From assembly GCA_002396885.1 (NCBI GenBank), contig DGXY01000073.1, positions 8,917 to 28,959 on the forward strand: a stretch of DNA of 20,043 nucleotides. The letters run 5' to 3'. Shown here piece after piece: positions 7,350-15,429 of this stretch (positions are counted from its first letter, which is position 1; each line of letters begins with the position of its first letter). The notes beneath the pieces were generated by a model. It did no database searches. It saw only the letters and a program-made list of their open reading frames with translations, and was not told where the DNA came from. Made by a program: the position numbers and the translations under genes. This DNA is from Akkermansiaceae bacterium UBA5020 (GTDB lineage Bacteria > Verrucomicrobiota > Verrucomicrobiia > Verrucomicrobiales > DEV007).

Positions 7350-8288
7350 TCAGGTGGCGGAGGGCTTGGCTGCGGGACGGAGTTTCCGCAGCAGGGCGGG
7401 CGTGACGAGGGCGGCGAAAACGAACAGCGCGGTGATCAGCTTGAGGTCGTTGGGATTGAGGCCCCAGCGGAGCGCGATGGCCACGAGGAGGCGGAAGAGG
7501 ACCGATCCCATGACCGCGCCCGTGATGAGCAGGCCGATTTTCTTGGTTCCGACCAACGCTTCGCCGATGATGACGCTGGCGAGCCCCCACACAACCATGC
7601 CGATGCCCATCTGCACGTCGGCGAAGCCCTGATACTGGGCCAGCAGGGCACCGGAGAGGGCAATGAGTCCATTGGAGAGCGCGAGCCCGAGGATGATGAT
7701 GAGGTCCACGCTGACCCCGAGCGCGCAGATCATCTGGGGATTGTCGCCCGTAGCGCGCATCGCCGTCCCCAGATTGGTGCGGAAAAAGAGGTAGAGGGCG
7801 AGACCGACGGCGATGACGATGAGGAGAACTCCGCCCAGCATGGCGGCGTCGCGGATCCCCACGGACCAACCGGCCAGCAGGAATTCGGACTTGCTTCCAC
7901 CGAGAAAGCCCGAGGCGAGGGATTCGGCCTGGTCGGCGAGGGTGGATTCGTTCAGCAAGGGGATGTTGCTTTTGCCCATCACGTGCAGGTTCACGGAGTA
8001 AAGGGCGGTCATCACGAGAATGCCGCTCAGGAGGCCGTTGATCTTGAACTTGGTGTGCAACACTCCGGTGAGGGTGCCCGCGACCACGCCCCCCAGAAAG
8101 CCGGCGAGAGTTGCCGACAGTGGCGACCATTGGTGGACCAAGAGGATGGACGCCACCGCCGCCCCGAGGGTGACGGAGCCGTCGGCGGTGATGTCGGGGA
8201 AATTGAAGATGCGGAAGCTGAGATAGACTCCCAGCGCCAGCAGGGCGAGGATCAGTCCGATGGTGGCGGCTCCGATGAGAAGTGTCAT
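7350..8288 (-). CDS. ABC transporter permease, TrpXYZ-like system
   Basis: A 312-residue integral membrane protein with about eight to nine hydrophobic helices, beginning LLIGAATIGLILALLALGVY. It shows the FRIFNFPDITADGSVTLGAA segment typical of permeases paired with ABC_sub_bind proteins (COG4120; distantly related to branched-chain amino acid and sugar permeases). The conserved cytoplasmic loop FFRTNLGTAMRATGDNPQM lies near 170-190 and is the likely ATPase contact. The short C-terminus is basic (LLRKLRPAAKPSAT). It sits between the STAS gene (nine-base gap) and the ATPase gene (four-base gap), so the four genes almost certainly share a transcript. A homodimer with the ATPase would complete the importer. 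Confidence 0.92.
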   Translation of the reverse strand: MTLLIGAATIGLILALLALGVYLSFRIFNFPDITADGSVTLGAAVASILLVHQWSPLSATLAGFLGGVVAGTLTGVLHTKFKINGLLSGILVMTALYSVNLHVMGKSNIPLLNESTLADQAESLASGFLGGSKSEFLLAGWSVGIRDAAMLGGVLLIVIAVGLALYLFFRTNLGTAMRATGDNPQMICALGVSVDLIIILGLALSNGLIALSGALLAQYQGFADVQMGIGMVVWGLASVIIGEALVGTKKIGLLITGAVMGSVLFRLLVAIALRWGLNPNDLKLITALFVFAALVTPALLRKLRPAAKPSAT

Positions 8289-8297
8289 GGCAGGAAG

Positions 8298-9569
8298 TCA
8301 GGATTGAGGTGCATTTACCAACGGGCGCAGCGGGCTGAACCAACAGGCCCCGCGCATGAAATCCGTTTCGCCCACCCCTTCGAACTCCCGCTCGTCGGCG
8401 AGCAGGTGCATCACCGTCTCCGCCGCGGCGGTGTTCAACAAAGGCGCGACTGTCTCCGCGAGGTCGACCCGGCCCTTCGGCAGTGGGCGGTAGGGGAACA
8501 CGGCGGCGTGAAAGTGCCCGAGCGCCGGAGTTCCGGGCCCGATCCGACGCAGAAACGGAAGGCTCTCCGGCTGGGGGGATTTTTCGGCGAATCCGACGAT
8601 CAGGACGACCTGCCGCTCATTGGCTCGCTCCGTCGTGAAGCTCATCCAGTCCCTCACTTCGGGAAACGCGAGGGGGGATTGACCCGCGGTCTGGTCGGGA
8701 GAGCGCAGCAAGGTGCCGCCCACCAGGCCTGCCGCCTCGGCGACAATGACAAAGGCGGCCGACGGGGCGGGAACGCTCTCGAGGACCGACCCGACGAGGG
8801 TGGAAAGACCGACGACGCCACGGGGGCTGCGAGAGGCCTCAAACCGGAGCAAGTGGGAGAAGTCACCGCGGGCGGAAATCCCGTAGAGCAGCTGAACCTC
8901 GGGGACGTGCTTTCCCTCGGTGACCTGATAATCCGGCACGCTGCTGCCATCGGTGGGCATGGAAACGGCCGCACCTGCGACGACCAGCGTCTCCCCATAG
9001 CGGCCTGAGCCCTCTTCCGACGTGCGGCCGAACGCTCCCAAACCAACCGAGACGAGGTCCGGCTCGCAGCGCAGGTGGTGACCGCGGGAGACCGACAGGG
9101 TGCCTTCGGCGAACGCGTCCGGTTGGCCGTGAAGGAGGCCGGAGAGTTCCGCCTCTGGTGCCAGCGTGTGCAGTTCGAACTCCAATCCGTCCTGCTCCCA
9201 CTGGCGCGGCGGGATCGTCGCGGGGGTGGCGGCGATTGCGGCCGCCGCCGGGGCGCCGGCCGGTTCCGACGGGCCGATGAGCATGCCGGCGATGCCCGAC
9301 AACTGGAGCACTTCGAGGACCCCGGGGGTGGGCTGGAGCACCTTGAGGGCGCCACCGACTGCCTTGAGCTGCTTGTGATACTTCAGCAGCACCCGGATGC
9401 CGGCGGAGCTGAGGTAGTCAACGCGCGCGAATTCGAGGTCCACCTGGTGATAACCCGACTGGATCGCCATTTCAATCGCCTGACCGACCCGGTCGGCCCA
9501 GTTCGCATCGAAGCGCCCTAGAAGCTGCAATTCGTGGCGGCCTTCTTCGTTGAGTGAGGTGATTTCCAT
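8298..9569 (-). CDS. STAS-domain protein with large unassigned C-terminal region
   Basis: A 423-residue protein. Residues 1-100 are a STAS domain (anti-sigma-factor antagonist type) with the switch site DYLSSAGIRVLL, Ser54/Ser55 being the expected kinase target. After an Ala/Pro-rich linker, residues 125-420 form a region I cannot assign, with VSVGLGAFGRT, GRYGETLVVAGAAVSMPTDG and PDYQVTEGKHVPEVQLLYGI; it looks globular and soluble and lacks membrane segments. The ATG at 9569 is chosen because it opens the STAS fold; upstream codons in this frame are antisense-like sequence inside the preceding gene. It lies seven bases behind the binding-protein gene and nine before the permease gene, so it is a core part of the ABC operon. 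It may tie transport, or sensing of the ligand, to a serine-kinase switch. Confidence 0.85.
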   Translation of the reverse strand: MEITSLNEEGRHELQLLGRFDANWADRVGQAIEMAIQSGYHQVDLEFARVDYLSSAGIRVLLKYHKQLKAVGGALKVLQPTPGVLEVLQLSGIAGMLIGPSEPAGAPAAAAIAATPATIPPRQWEQDGLEFELHTLAPEAELSGLLHGQPDAFAEGTLSVSRGHHLRCEPDLVSVGLGAFGRTSEEGSGRYGETLVVAGAAVSMPTDGSSVPDYQVTEGKHVPEVQLLYGISARGDFSHLLRFEASRSPRGVVGLSTLVGSVLESVPAPSAAFVIVAEAAGLVGGTLLRSPDQTAGQSPLAFPEVRDWMSFTTERANERQVVLIVGFAEKSPQPESLPFLRRIGPGTPALGHFHAAVFPYRPLPKGRVDLAETVAPLLNTAAAETVMHLLADEREFEGVGETDFMRGACWFSPLRPLVNAPQS

Positions 9570-9576
9570 GGTGCTG

Positions 9577-11787
9577 CTAGTGGGCGGACTTCGCTGGCTG
9601 AAAGAAGCCCTCCGCAATGCCGATACCGAGGCTGCGGATCGCCGTGCCAGGGGTCGCGAGATCTTCGACAGGGTCGAGCGTTGCGAGCCGACCCAGCCGC
9701 GCAGGGGCGGCGGCCCCGGTTGGCGGCACCGACGCGTCGGCCGGGGGAGCGGGCGTGTCGCCTCCGTGGGGCGCCGACTGCCGGGCGGCCTCGGCCTTGA
9801 GTGCCGGCGGGAAGGTGAGGCCGAACTGCCGCGCGAGGGCCTCATCCAGAAACACCTGCTTCTCGATGACGTTCTCAATCGGGATGGTGGCCGGGCTTTC
9901 GCCCAGCAAGACCCGGGCGACGGGCTTCGCGACCGCGTAACCGGGCTGGTAATACCCGAGCCCCACACAGGCGAGCGGGCCGCGACCGGCGGTCGTGCCA
10001 TCGCTCGCGAACAAGGGCAACTTGCTGTCGCGCGCCACGCGGATCACCGCGTCCATGGCCTGGGCCACGGTATTGTCGTCGAGGATGCAGAAGGCCTCGA
10101 TCTCACGGGCCGCGAGGGCCTGAGCCGCCGGCATGACATCGGCCGAGGTGGACACTGTGACCTCCTCCAGCGTGACGCCGGCTTTCGCGAACAGCTCCCG
10201 CGCCACGCTGACCACCTTGACCGAGTTGGCCTCGGAGTTGTTGTAGATGACACCGACGGATTTGATCCCGGGCATGATCTGCCGGATCGCGTCCAGAATC
10301 GCCTGCACCGGCGGAAACGAACCGATGCCGGTCACGTTGGGCAGGTGATCGGTGAACGAAACGCCCGCGCCGGCGGCGATGGGATCGGTGCAGTAGGTGA
10401 AGACGACCGGCTTCCGTTTCACGAAACCGATCGCCGCGCTGATCACCGGTGTGCTCATCGGCAGGATCAGATCCACGTCCGAGGAATCAAAGTTCTGCAA
10501 CATCCCCGGAATGTTGGCGATCTCCGCCTGCGCATGCGCCCGGCGGATCTCCAGGTTTTTGCCTTCGACGAAACCGAGCTCCTTGAGGCCGTTGACGATT
10601 CCCTCGCGGCACTGGTCTCCCGCGGACTCCGGCGCGAAGTAGGCCAGACCGATCTTGTAAACGCGCCCGGGCTGCGGCGCGGGGGGGAGCGCGGCCTTTT
10701 TCTCCAACGCGGGCTTTTTCTCCAGCGCGGGCAGTTTCGTCTCCGTGGCGGTGATGAACCCGTCGGCTTTTTCCTTCAGGTCGGCGGGGATTTCCCAGCG
10801 GTCCCTGAGGCCTTCCAGCGCGGTCTCGTTATAAAGAAAAATCACCGGCACGTAGTTGTCGATGGGCATCTCGGCGGGATTTTTCCCATCGAGGACGTCG
10901 GCGGCGATGTCTCCGACATGCTTGCCGATCTCGAAGAAATTGGCGCCCATGTCGAACAACGCGCCACTCTTGACCGACGGCGGCATCACCGTGAACACCG
11001 GAATACGGGCCCGCCGGCAGGCTGCGATGACCTGTTCGGTGGCCGTGGAGACCGCGACATCCCCGCTGATCCACAGGCACTCGGCCCCCCGGGAAATGAC
11101 CGAGTTCACCGACTCGACGACCGCGGTGCTGTTCTCGGCGTTGCCCTCGATCAACTGGATGCCCAGTTCGGCGCAGATTTCCCGCGCCATCTTGGTCTGG
11201 ACCATCGAATTGACCTCGGCCGCATTCCAGACAAGGCCGACCGACTTCAGCTCGGGACGCATGCGCTTGGCGATTCGGAAAGACTCCTCCACCGGTTGCA
11301 TCGAGCCCGCACCCGCCATGTAGGGTGGATGGTCGAGGTGATTTGCGGGATCGATGCCCACGCCCGCCGCGTAGGGATCGGTGACGATGCCGAAAACATG
11401 ACGGGTGCCCGCGCCGTTGCGGTTGGCATTCGCGACTGTCTGGAGGGAAACGGTGCTGGCCGTCAGGATCAGGTCGAAGCTGCCGGTGGTGACCTCGCGC
11501 GCGATCGTGTTGGCCGTGCCGATGTCGCCCTCGGAATTGTAACGACGAATCGCGAGGTTCTTGCCGTCCTCATAACCCCGGGCCGCCAGCGCCTCGAGCA
11601 TCCCTTCGACGCCCTGATCGAGGACGAGCAGCGAAGCATGCTGCACGAGCGCGACGCTTGTTTCCGACTTGGCGCTACCCTCGGTTTTTGCGGAGCGGCG
11701 CGATCCCTTGTCGGTGTAGAGCAACACGCCCGCCGCCAGCGCCAGCAGGCATACTCCCAGCGAAAGTCTCTTCAGGATTTCAAACAT
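9577..11787 (-). CDS. Double ABC_sub_bind periplasmic binding protein (two fused domains)
   Basis: A 736-residue exported protein. Residues 1-25 are a hydrophobic anchor or signal (LSLGVCLLALAAGVLL); Cys13 lacks a proper lipobox. Two ABC_sub_bind domains (PF04392 type) follow in tandem, about 40-345 and 385-675. Each has the same landmarks: ARGYEDGKNLAIRR versus LGFVEGKNLEIRR, FGIVTDPYAAGVG versus TYCTDPIAAGAG, and KSVGLVWNAAEVNS versus KSVGVIYNNSEANS. A linker with a short repeat (PALEKKPALEKK) joins them, and the last 60 residues are a low-complexity Pro/Ala tail. Normal family members have one domain of about 320 residues, so this is an internal duplication. ATG 11787 is chosen over the upstream in-frame extension because it starts the signal. 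It leads the ABC operon, 133 bases after the STAS gene. Confidence 0.9.
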   Translation of the reverse strand: MFEILKRLSLGVCLLALAAGVLLYTDKGSRRSAKTEGSAKSETSVALVQHASLLVLDQGVEGMLEALAARGYEDGKNLAIRRYNSEGDIGTANTIAREVTTGSFDLILTASTVSLQTVANANRNGAGTRHVFGIVTDPYAAGVGIDPANHLDHPPYMAGAGSMQPVEESFRIAKRMRPELKSVGLVWNAAEVNSMVQTKMAREICAELGIQLIEGNAENSTAVVESVNSVISRGAECLWISGDVAVSTATEQVIAACRRARIPVFTVMPPSVKSGALFDMGANFFEIGKHVGDIAADVLDGKNPAEMPIDNYVPVIFLYNETALEGLRDRWEIPADLKEKADGFITATETKLPALEKKPALEKKAALPPAPQPGRVYKIGLAYFAPESAGDQCREGIVNGLKELGFVEGKNLEIRRAHAQAEIANIPGMLQNFDSSDVDLILPMSTPVISAAIGFVKRKPVVFTYCTDPIAAGAGVSFTDHLPNVTGIGSFPPVQAILDAIRQIMPGIKSVGVIYNNSEANSVKVVSVARELFAKAGVTLEEVTVSTSADVMPAAQALAAREIEAFCILDDNTVAQAMDAVIRVARDSKLPLFASDGTTAGRGPLACVGLGYYQPGYAVAKPVARVLLGESPATIPIENVIEKQVFLDEALARQFGLTFPPALKAEAARQSAPHGGDTPAPPADASVPPTGAAAPARLGRLATLDPVEDLATPGTAIRSLGIGIAEGFFQPAKSAH

Positions 11788-11920
11788 GGGCGTGTGGGTT
11801 TCGGATTGGCTTTTCCGGCGAGAGGAGCGGGCGTTCCCACAGAATCGGATGGTTCCCGAGCCTGACCGTCCGGAGGCGGTCGGGACCGTATCGATTTTCG
11901 ACGCGATGGGAAGGGGTTTT

Positions 11921-12301
11921 TCAGGCCGACCAATCTCCTCCAGCGAGAACTTCTCCCCCCGCCGAATTTCGAAGGGCGTCGGCGGCATCGGCTTCGGAAC
12001 CGCGGAAAGCATAGGCGGACAGCCCGGAAATTTCGAGGACGCTGGCCACCAGGGCGGAGGGATTGAGAAAGAGGAGGCGGCCGCCGCGCCCGGCGACGGT
12101 TTTGAGGGCTTGAAGGAGGAGGAGGACGCCGAGAGAGGAGACGAAGCGCGTCTCGGAGAGGCCGATTAGGACAAGCGGGCGCTCGCCCCCGCAACTAGCC
12201 AGAACCTCGACCTCGACCGCTCGCGTCCCGGTGAGATCAAGATTCCCATCCAGCTTCAGCAGACTGACATCTTCTCCAATTTCTGCAAAGGACAATTCCA
12301 T
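11921..12301 (-). CDS. RsbV/SpoIIAA-like anti-sigma-factor antagonist (STAS)
   Basis: A 126-residue single-domain STAS protein: strand-rich start ELSFAEIGEDVSLLKLDGNL, then the switch region ETRFVSSLGVLLLLQALK with Ser55/Ser56 at the phosphorylation position, and the closing helix ALVASVLEISGL. In this family the unphosphorylated form binds the RsbW-type kinase and frees its partner; a PP2C phosphatase resets it. The kinase gene lies 15 bases upstream, and a PP2C phosphatase is encoded at 14162-15403. The Asp that commonly precedes the Ser pair is replaced by Val in this form, as also happens in other STAS proteins. The C-terminal 20 residues are Ala/Gly-rich. ATG 12301 fits the domain start. 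Confidence 0.87.
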   Translation of the reverse strand: MELSFAEIGEDVSLLKLDGNLDLTGTRAVEVEVLASCGGERPLVLIGLSETRFVSSLGVLLLLQALKTVAGRGGRLLFLNPSALVASVLEISGLSAYAFRGSEADAADALRNSAGGEVLAGGDWSA

Positions 12302-12316
12302 GGTGAAAATCGGACG

Positions 12317-12736
12317 CTAGGCCGTGGTTTTCTTTTGCAGCGTCACCCGGTTCCGGCCGTTTTTCCAAACGTATTCCATCCGGTCCGACAGTTTCCGCAG
12401 CAGGTGGAGGCCGAGGCCACCGATCGGGCGCTCTTCGATCGGCAGGTTCGTGTCCGGCTCCATCTGCTCCAGGGGGTTGAAAGGGTGACCGTCGTCCTCC
12501 ACCATCATGGTCAGGCCGTCCGGCCCGAGCTCGACCTCGACCTGGATGACATGTTCGGCCTGGTCGTCGTAGCCATACTTGATGGAGTTGGTGACGAGCT
12601 CCTCCAATGCCAGCGTGGCCAGATAAGCGGCCGCCGGAGCCGCCTGCTGATCCTCCATCCAGCGCGACAACTCCTCCATCGCGGTGGCGAGCGAGCCCGG
12701 TTCGTTGATGACCTCGAATTCGCAGCTTGCGCTCAT
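12317..12736 (-). CDS. RsbW-like anti-sigma factor / serine kinase (HATPase_c_2)
   Basis: A 139-residue GHKL ATPase of the RsbW/SpoIIAB class. The N box is ALEELVTNSIKYGY (Glu and Asn bind magnesium and ATP), the G1 box is VEDDGHPFNP and the G2 box is RPIGGLGLHLL. It lacks a histidine-phosphotransfer domain, so it should phosphorylate a STAS protein on Ser, and in the unbound state hold a sigma factor or another target. No sigma factor gene is visible in the window, so the client is unknown. ATG 12736 (GGA five bases before it) is preferred to an in-frame TTG at 12745. It is followed after 15 bases by its likely antagonist gene. Confidence 0.88.
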   Translation of the reverse strand: MSASCEFEVINEPGSLATAMEELSRWMEDQQAAPAAAYLATLALEELVTNSIKYGYDDQAEHVIQVEVELGPDGLTMMVEDDGHPFNPLEQMEPDTNLPIEERPIGGLGLHLLRKLSDRMEYVWKNGRNRVTLQKKTTA

Positions 12737-12796
12737 CGGTTCCAAGCAATGGGGTGGTATTCCCCAATATCTTCCGTTTGCTCCGCCCGAGTCGGT

Positions 12797-12806
12797 GGCA
12801 CGTGCC
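12797..12806. promoter_or_regulatory. Palindrome GGCACGTGCC upstream of the kinase gene
   Basis: A perfect 10-base palindrome lies about 60 bases before the RsbW-like start and within the 81-base gap after the deaminase gene. Its place fits an operator or promoter element for the partner-switch pair. Read on the plus strand it also resembles a sigma-54 -24 element, but the -12 GC is missing and no gene lies downstream in that direction. Evidence is positional only. Confidence 0.25.
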
Positions 12807-12817
12807 TTGATTCGTTT

Positions 12818-13540
12818 TTAACCCTCATCGGCCAGAAGGGTCAACTCATCGGTTTCTTTTTCAAAAGAGCCTGCGAATCCGCCCCAGTGATCTGGAGCAT
12901 CCCGTCCGTCCGGACCCAATCCCCGCGCGATCGCCTCGTCCAGTTTCCGGTGTCCGCCCCAATCCAGGAAATGCTGTTCCGCTCGTGCCTGAAGATACTC
13001 CCGATAGAGCGCGACGGCCCTGGCGTCCTCGATAACCTTCACGTTCCTGATCCCGCCGGCCCGGAGCGCCGCTTCCGAGCTGGGGGCATTGGTGATGTCC
13101 CCGATCACCACGGCCTCGAAATGACAACGGTGGCAGATCTGGGCGCAGCAAACCACGCAGGGAGTCAGCGAGGTGAACAGGATCGATTTCCGGAAATCCA
13201 CGGGACCCTCGCCGCGGAGCCGGGCCGCTCTTCCGGCGTCACGGAGCGCGGCGGTTTCGCCGTGGGTGGTGGAATCATTCTCCTGGCCCAGCGTGTTGTG
13301 GCCCTTGCCGAGGATCCGGCGGCTTTCGAGATCGATGATGACCGCTCCGATCGGGCAACCTCCCTCGTCGAAGGATTTTTGCGCGAGCCAGGTGGCGATA
13401 CGCAGGCAATCCGCGTCGCCGAGCTTTTTGAAAAAGCCCGGCTCAACCAGTTTCGGGAGATACTCCGTGGGGATGTGGGCGATGCCGTTGAGGACCGCGT
13501 CATTCACCGGGGCATCCGTCGTGATCAGATAAGCGGACAC
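12818..13540 (-). CDS. Cytosine/nucleoside deaminase-like protein
   Basis: A 240-residue protein of the zinc-dependent CDA/dCMP deaminase superfamily. The first zinc motif is THGETAAL (His93 ligand, Glu95 proton shuttle) and the second is LTPCVVCCAQI (Cys128, Cys131). PIGAVIID before the first motif is typical of the cytosine/guanine/tRNA-adenosine deaminase branch; a yeast Fcy1-like cytosine deaminase is the closest type I can recall. About 45 N-terminal and 80 C-terminal residues extend beyond the core, making it longer than single-domain members; the tail includes LDWGGHRKLDEAIARG. The best start is GTG at 13540; I see no in-frame ATG near the domain start. It lies between a cupin gene (173-base gap) and the kinase gene (81-base gap) and shows no clear link to signalling. 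Confidence 0.85.
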   Translation of the reverse strand: MSAYLITTDAPVNDAVLNGIAHIPTEYLPKLVEPGFFKKLGDADCLRIATWLAQKSFDEGGCPIGAVIIDLESRRILGKGHNTLGQENDSTTHGETAALRDAGRAARLRGEGPVDFRKSILFTSLTPCVVCCAQICHRCHFEAVVIGDITNAPSSEAALRAGGIRNVKVIEDARAVALYREYLQARAEQHFLDWGGHRKLDEAIARGLGPDGRDAPDHWGGFAGSFEKETDELTLLADEG

Positions 13541-13713
13541 AGGATAGGCGTTGGAGGTTGATCGGCCGGGTTCTTCCGACTTCCGGGAGAGCGGAGCGGC
13601 TCACGCGGAAGTATCGCCGGATTCCTGGTCCTGGCAAGCGAGGGGAAGCCGGAGGGGGCGTGACGTTTCGGCCGTGGAACATCCGGCACAGAGGCGCCCT
13701 CGCAGGGATTGCG

Positions 13714-14100
13714 CTAATCAACCTCGGGGTCAACGAGGTTGATCTGCTCCCAGCGAGGGCTGAGATGGATATCGATGGTCTTCAGGACACCCGGCCCGAG
13801 ATTCACGAATTTGTGCGGCACGTTGGCGGGCCCGTAAACGACGTCGCCCTCCTTCGCCTCGAATTTGCGATCCCCGACAGTGAACTGCGCGCGGCCGGCC
13901 TGGAGGATGAAGATCTCATCGTAGGTATGAACGTGCCACTTCGGACCCTTGCCCACTTCCTCGTTTGAATAGAACAGCACGGTCACGCCAGTTCCGAAAC
14001 GCTCACCGTCCACGACGCCGTTCCACAGGTGGGCGGGTGCCGGCCAATAGACGCGGCTATCGGCTGACCATTCGGCGCGAGACACGGAGAGATCGTTCAT
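13714..14100 (-). CDS. Cupin-domain protein
   Basis: A 128-residue single-domain cupin. Motif 1 is GPKWHVHTYDEIFILQAG (His56, His58, Glu62) and motif 2 is GDVVYGPANVPHKFVN (His96), giving the complete His-His-Glu-His metal set. Flanking text such as FTVGDRKFEAKEG fits a small jelly-roll protein of the type that binds a metal and a small ligand; no enzymatic role can be read from the sequence. ATG 14100 is chosen because it starts just before the fold; ATG 14127 would add nine residues (MKAPCKRDP) and also lacks a ribosome-binding site. It follows the PP2C regulator gene by 61 bases and could be co-transcribed with the chemosensory operon. Confidence 0.87.
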   Translation of the reverse strand: MNDLSVSRAEWSADSRVYWPAPAHLWNGVVDGERFGTGVTVLFYSNEEVGKGPKWHVHTYDEIFILQAGRAQFTVGDRKFEAKEGDVVYGPANVPHKFVNLGPGVLKTIDIHLSPRWEQINLVDPEVD

Positions 14101-14161
14101 GGGATCACGTTTGCAGGGAGCTTTCATTTCGAGCGCCGGCTGATCGGCTTATGGCGAGTCA

Positions 14162-15403
14162 TCAGAAGCGGATGCGAACGATCGAGAAATCGTCATCGAG
14201 AGGCCCTTCGCCGTGGCGTTCGCGCACCCAGGCATGGAGTCGTTCGAGCGCATCGGGCTCGGCGGCATGCAGGCGCATGAACTGCTCGAAGGTCTCGAAA
14301 TCCATGAAGTTCCCCTGCGCATCACTGATCTCGTAACACCCGTCGCACAGCACCAGCAGGGTCTCTCCCGGGGCCACGGGACAGGAACGGGTCTCGTAGA
14401 CGGTGTCTTCCATCGCGCCGATGATGAGACCGGGCGTCCGCAGTTGCGCGCTCCCGGCTTCCCTCCCATCCGAGGGCGTCATGAGCAGGGAGGGCGGGTG
14501 GCCGCCGCTGGAATGCTTCAGCGTCCGGCTCGGGGCGTGATAGACCCCATACCAGATCGTGAAATACATGTTGTTCTGCCTTTCCATGAGGAACGCGTTG
14601 TTCAGTCCGGAGAGCACCGCGCCCGGATCACGGAAGTCGGTTCCCGGCAGCGCGCCGCCGCGGATGACGTTGATGGCCGTGACGGAAAGCAGCGAAGCCC
14701 CCACGCCGTGGCCGCAAACATCGAGCAGGTAAACCGCGAAATGATCCGGATCGATCCAGTGATATCCGAAGGCGTCCCCTCCCAGCTCGGTGGACGGCTG
14801 GTATTTCCAATCGATCCTTAGCGGGGTGTCGATGGGGTCGGGGAGGATCGAGCGCACGTAGTTGGCGGCCTCGGCCAGCTCGCCGTCGAGCCGCCGCTGC
14901 ATCTCCTCGAGGCGGTCCTTCTCCGCCTGCAGCTGGACGAGGCGGATGCGGTCGAGGTCGCGGAGGCGTTTCTTTTCGAGGGAGGTCGTGACCCGGGCAC
15001 GGAGCAGGGTGGGGTTGAAGGGCTTGGGCAGATAGTCCTCCGCGCCGGCCTCGATGCACTTCACCGCGGCGTCGACCTGCTCCGCACCGGAGATCACGAT
15101 CACCGGCAGGCCCCGCAATTCCGGGTCGTTGCGGATTTCGAGGAGCACTCCCATGCCGTCCAACTCGGGCATTTCCATGTCGAGTAGAACAAGGTCGAAG
15201 GCTTCCCGGCGGATCTTCTCGATGGCCTCGCGGCCGTCGGCGGCCTCGGTGATGCGGGTGAAACCCAGTTTGTTCAGCTCCCGGGTCAGGGCGAGGCGCA
15301 TCGTGCGGCTGTCATCAACCACGAGGACCGCGGCCTCCTCAACGGCGGACATGGTGGCCGCGGTGGTCGGCACGGGCGGGCTTTCAGGAGTGGCCGAGTT
15401 CAT
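14162..15403 (-). CDS. Response regulator with PP2C (RsbU/SpoIIE-type) phosphatase output
   Basis: A 413-residue cytoplasmic regulator. Residues 25-140 are a CheY-like receiver with acidic pair Asp30/Asp31, phosphoacceptor Asp75 in LLDMEMP and Lys127 in LPKPF. A coiled coil (about 140-185, LQAEKDRLEEMQRRLDGEL) leads to a PP2C-type serine phosphatase with its metal aspartates in place: LGGDAFGY, LLDVCGHGVGASLL, LVLCDGCYE and LDDDFSIVRI. Such proteins dephosphorylate STAS antagonists in partner-switch systems when the receiver is phosphorylated. Two STAS genes and an RsbW gene lie downstream on the same strand. ATG 15403 aligns exactly with the start of its neighbour paralogue; an in-frame TTG at 15433 overlaps the previous stop. 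The receiver half is nearly identical at DNA level to that of the next gene upstream. Confidence 0.93.
   Translation of the reverse strand: MNSATPESPPVPTTAATMSAVEEAAVLVVDDSRTMRLALTRELNKLGFTRITEAADGREAIEKIRREAFDLVLLDMEMPELDGMGVLLEIRNDPELRGLPVIVISGAEQVDAAVKCIEAGAEDYLPKPFNPTLLRARVTTSLEKKRLRDLDRIRLVQLQAEKDRLEEMQRRLDGELAEAANYVRSILPDPIDTPLRIDWKYQPSTELGGDAFGYHWIDPDHFAVYLLDVCGHGVGASLLSVTAINVIRGGALPGTDFRDPGAVLSGLNNAFLMERQNNMYFTIWYGVYHAPSRTLKHSSGGHPPSLLMTPSDGREAGSAQLRTPGLIIGAMEDTVYETRSCPVAPGETLLVLCDGCYEISDAQGNFMDFETFEQFMRLHAAEPDALERLHAWVRERHGEGPLDDDFSIVRIRF
14938..15403 (-). repeat. Receiver-coding duplication, copy 2 (partner at 16065-16530)
   Basis: This 466-base stretch matches 16065-16530 at a constant offset of 1127 with no gaps. 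By eye I count about 19 differences, ten of them in the first 53 bases after the start codons; one run of roughly 200 bases (about 15036-15238) is identical. It encodes residues 1-155 of both regulators. Beyond its low-coordinate edge the two genes diverge abruptly into unrelated output domains. Confidence 0.92.
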
Positions 15404-15429
15404 GGGAAGGGGGCAATGCGACGAGGACC

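Noticed and set aside
6543..9008. Very long open frame on the plus strand (and a similar one at 9550-11865)
   Set aside because: Both are antisense to well-supported ABC and STAS genes, have biased Arg/Gly/Asp/His-rich composition and show no domain motifs; typical of GC-rich coding DNA read on the wrong strand.
9570..10001. In-frame N-terminal extension of the STAS gene
   Set aside because: The 144 added residues are Arg/Pro/Ser-rich and overlap the 3' part of the binding-protein gene in another frame; the STAS fold begins at ATG 9569.
12796..12810. Sigma-54 promoter-like sequence (TGGCACG-N4-TTGA)
   Set aside because: The -12 GC is replaced by GA, it points along the plus strand where no gene follows, and it is explained by the palindrome GGCACGTGCC.
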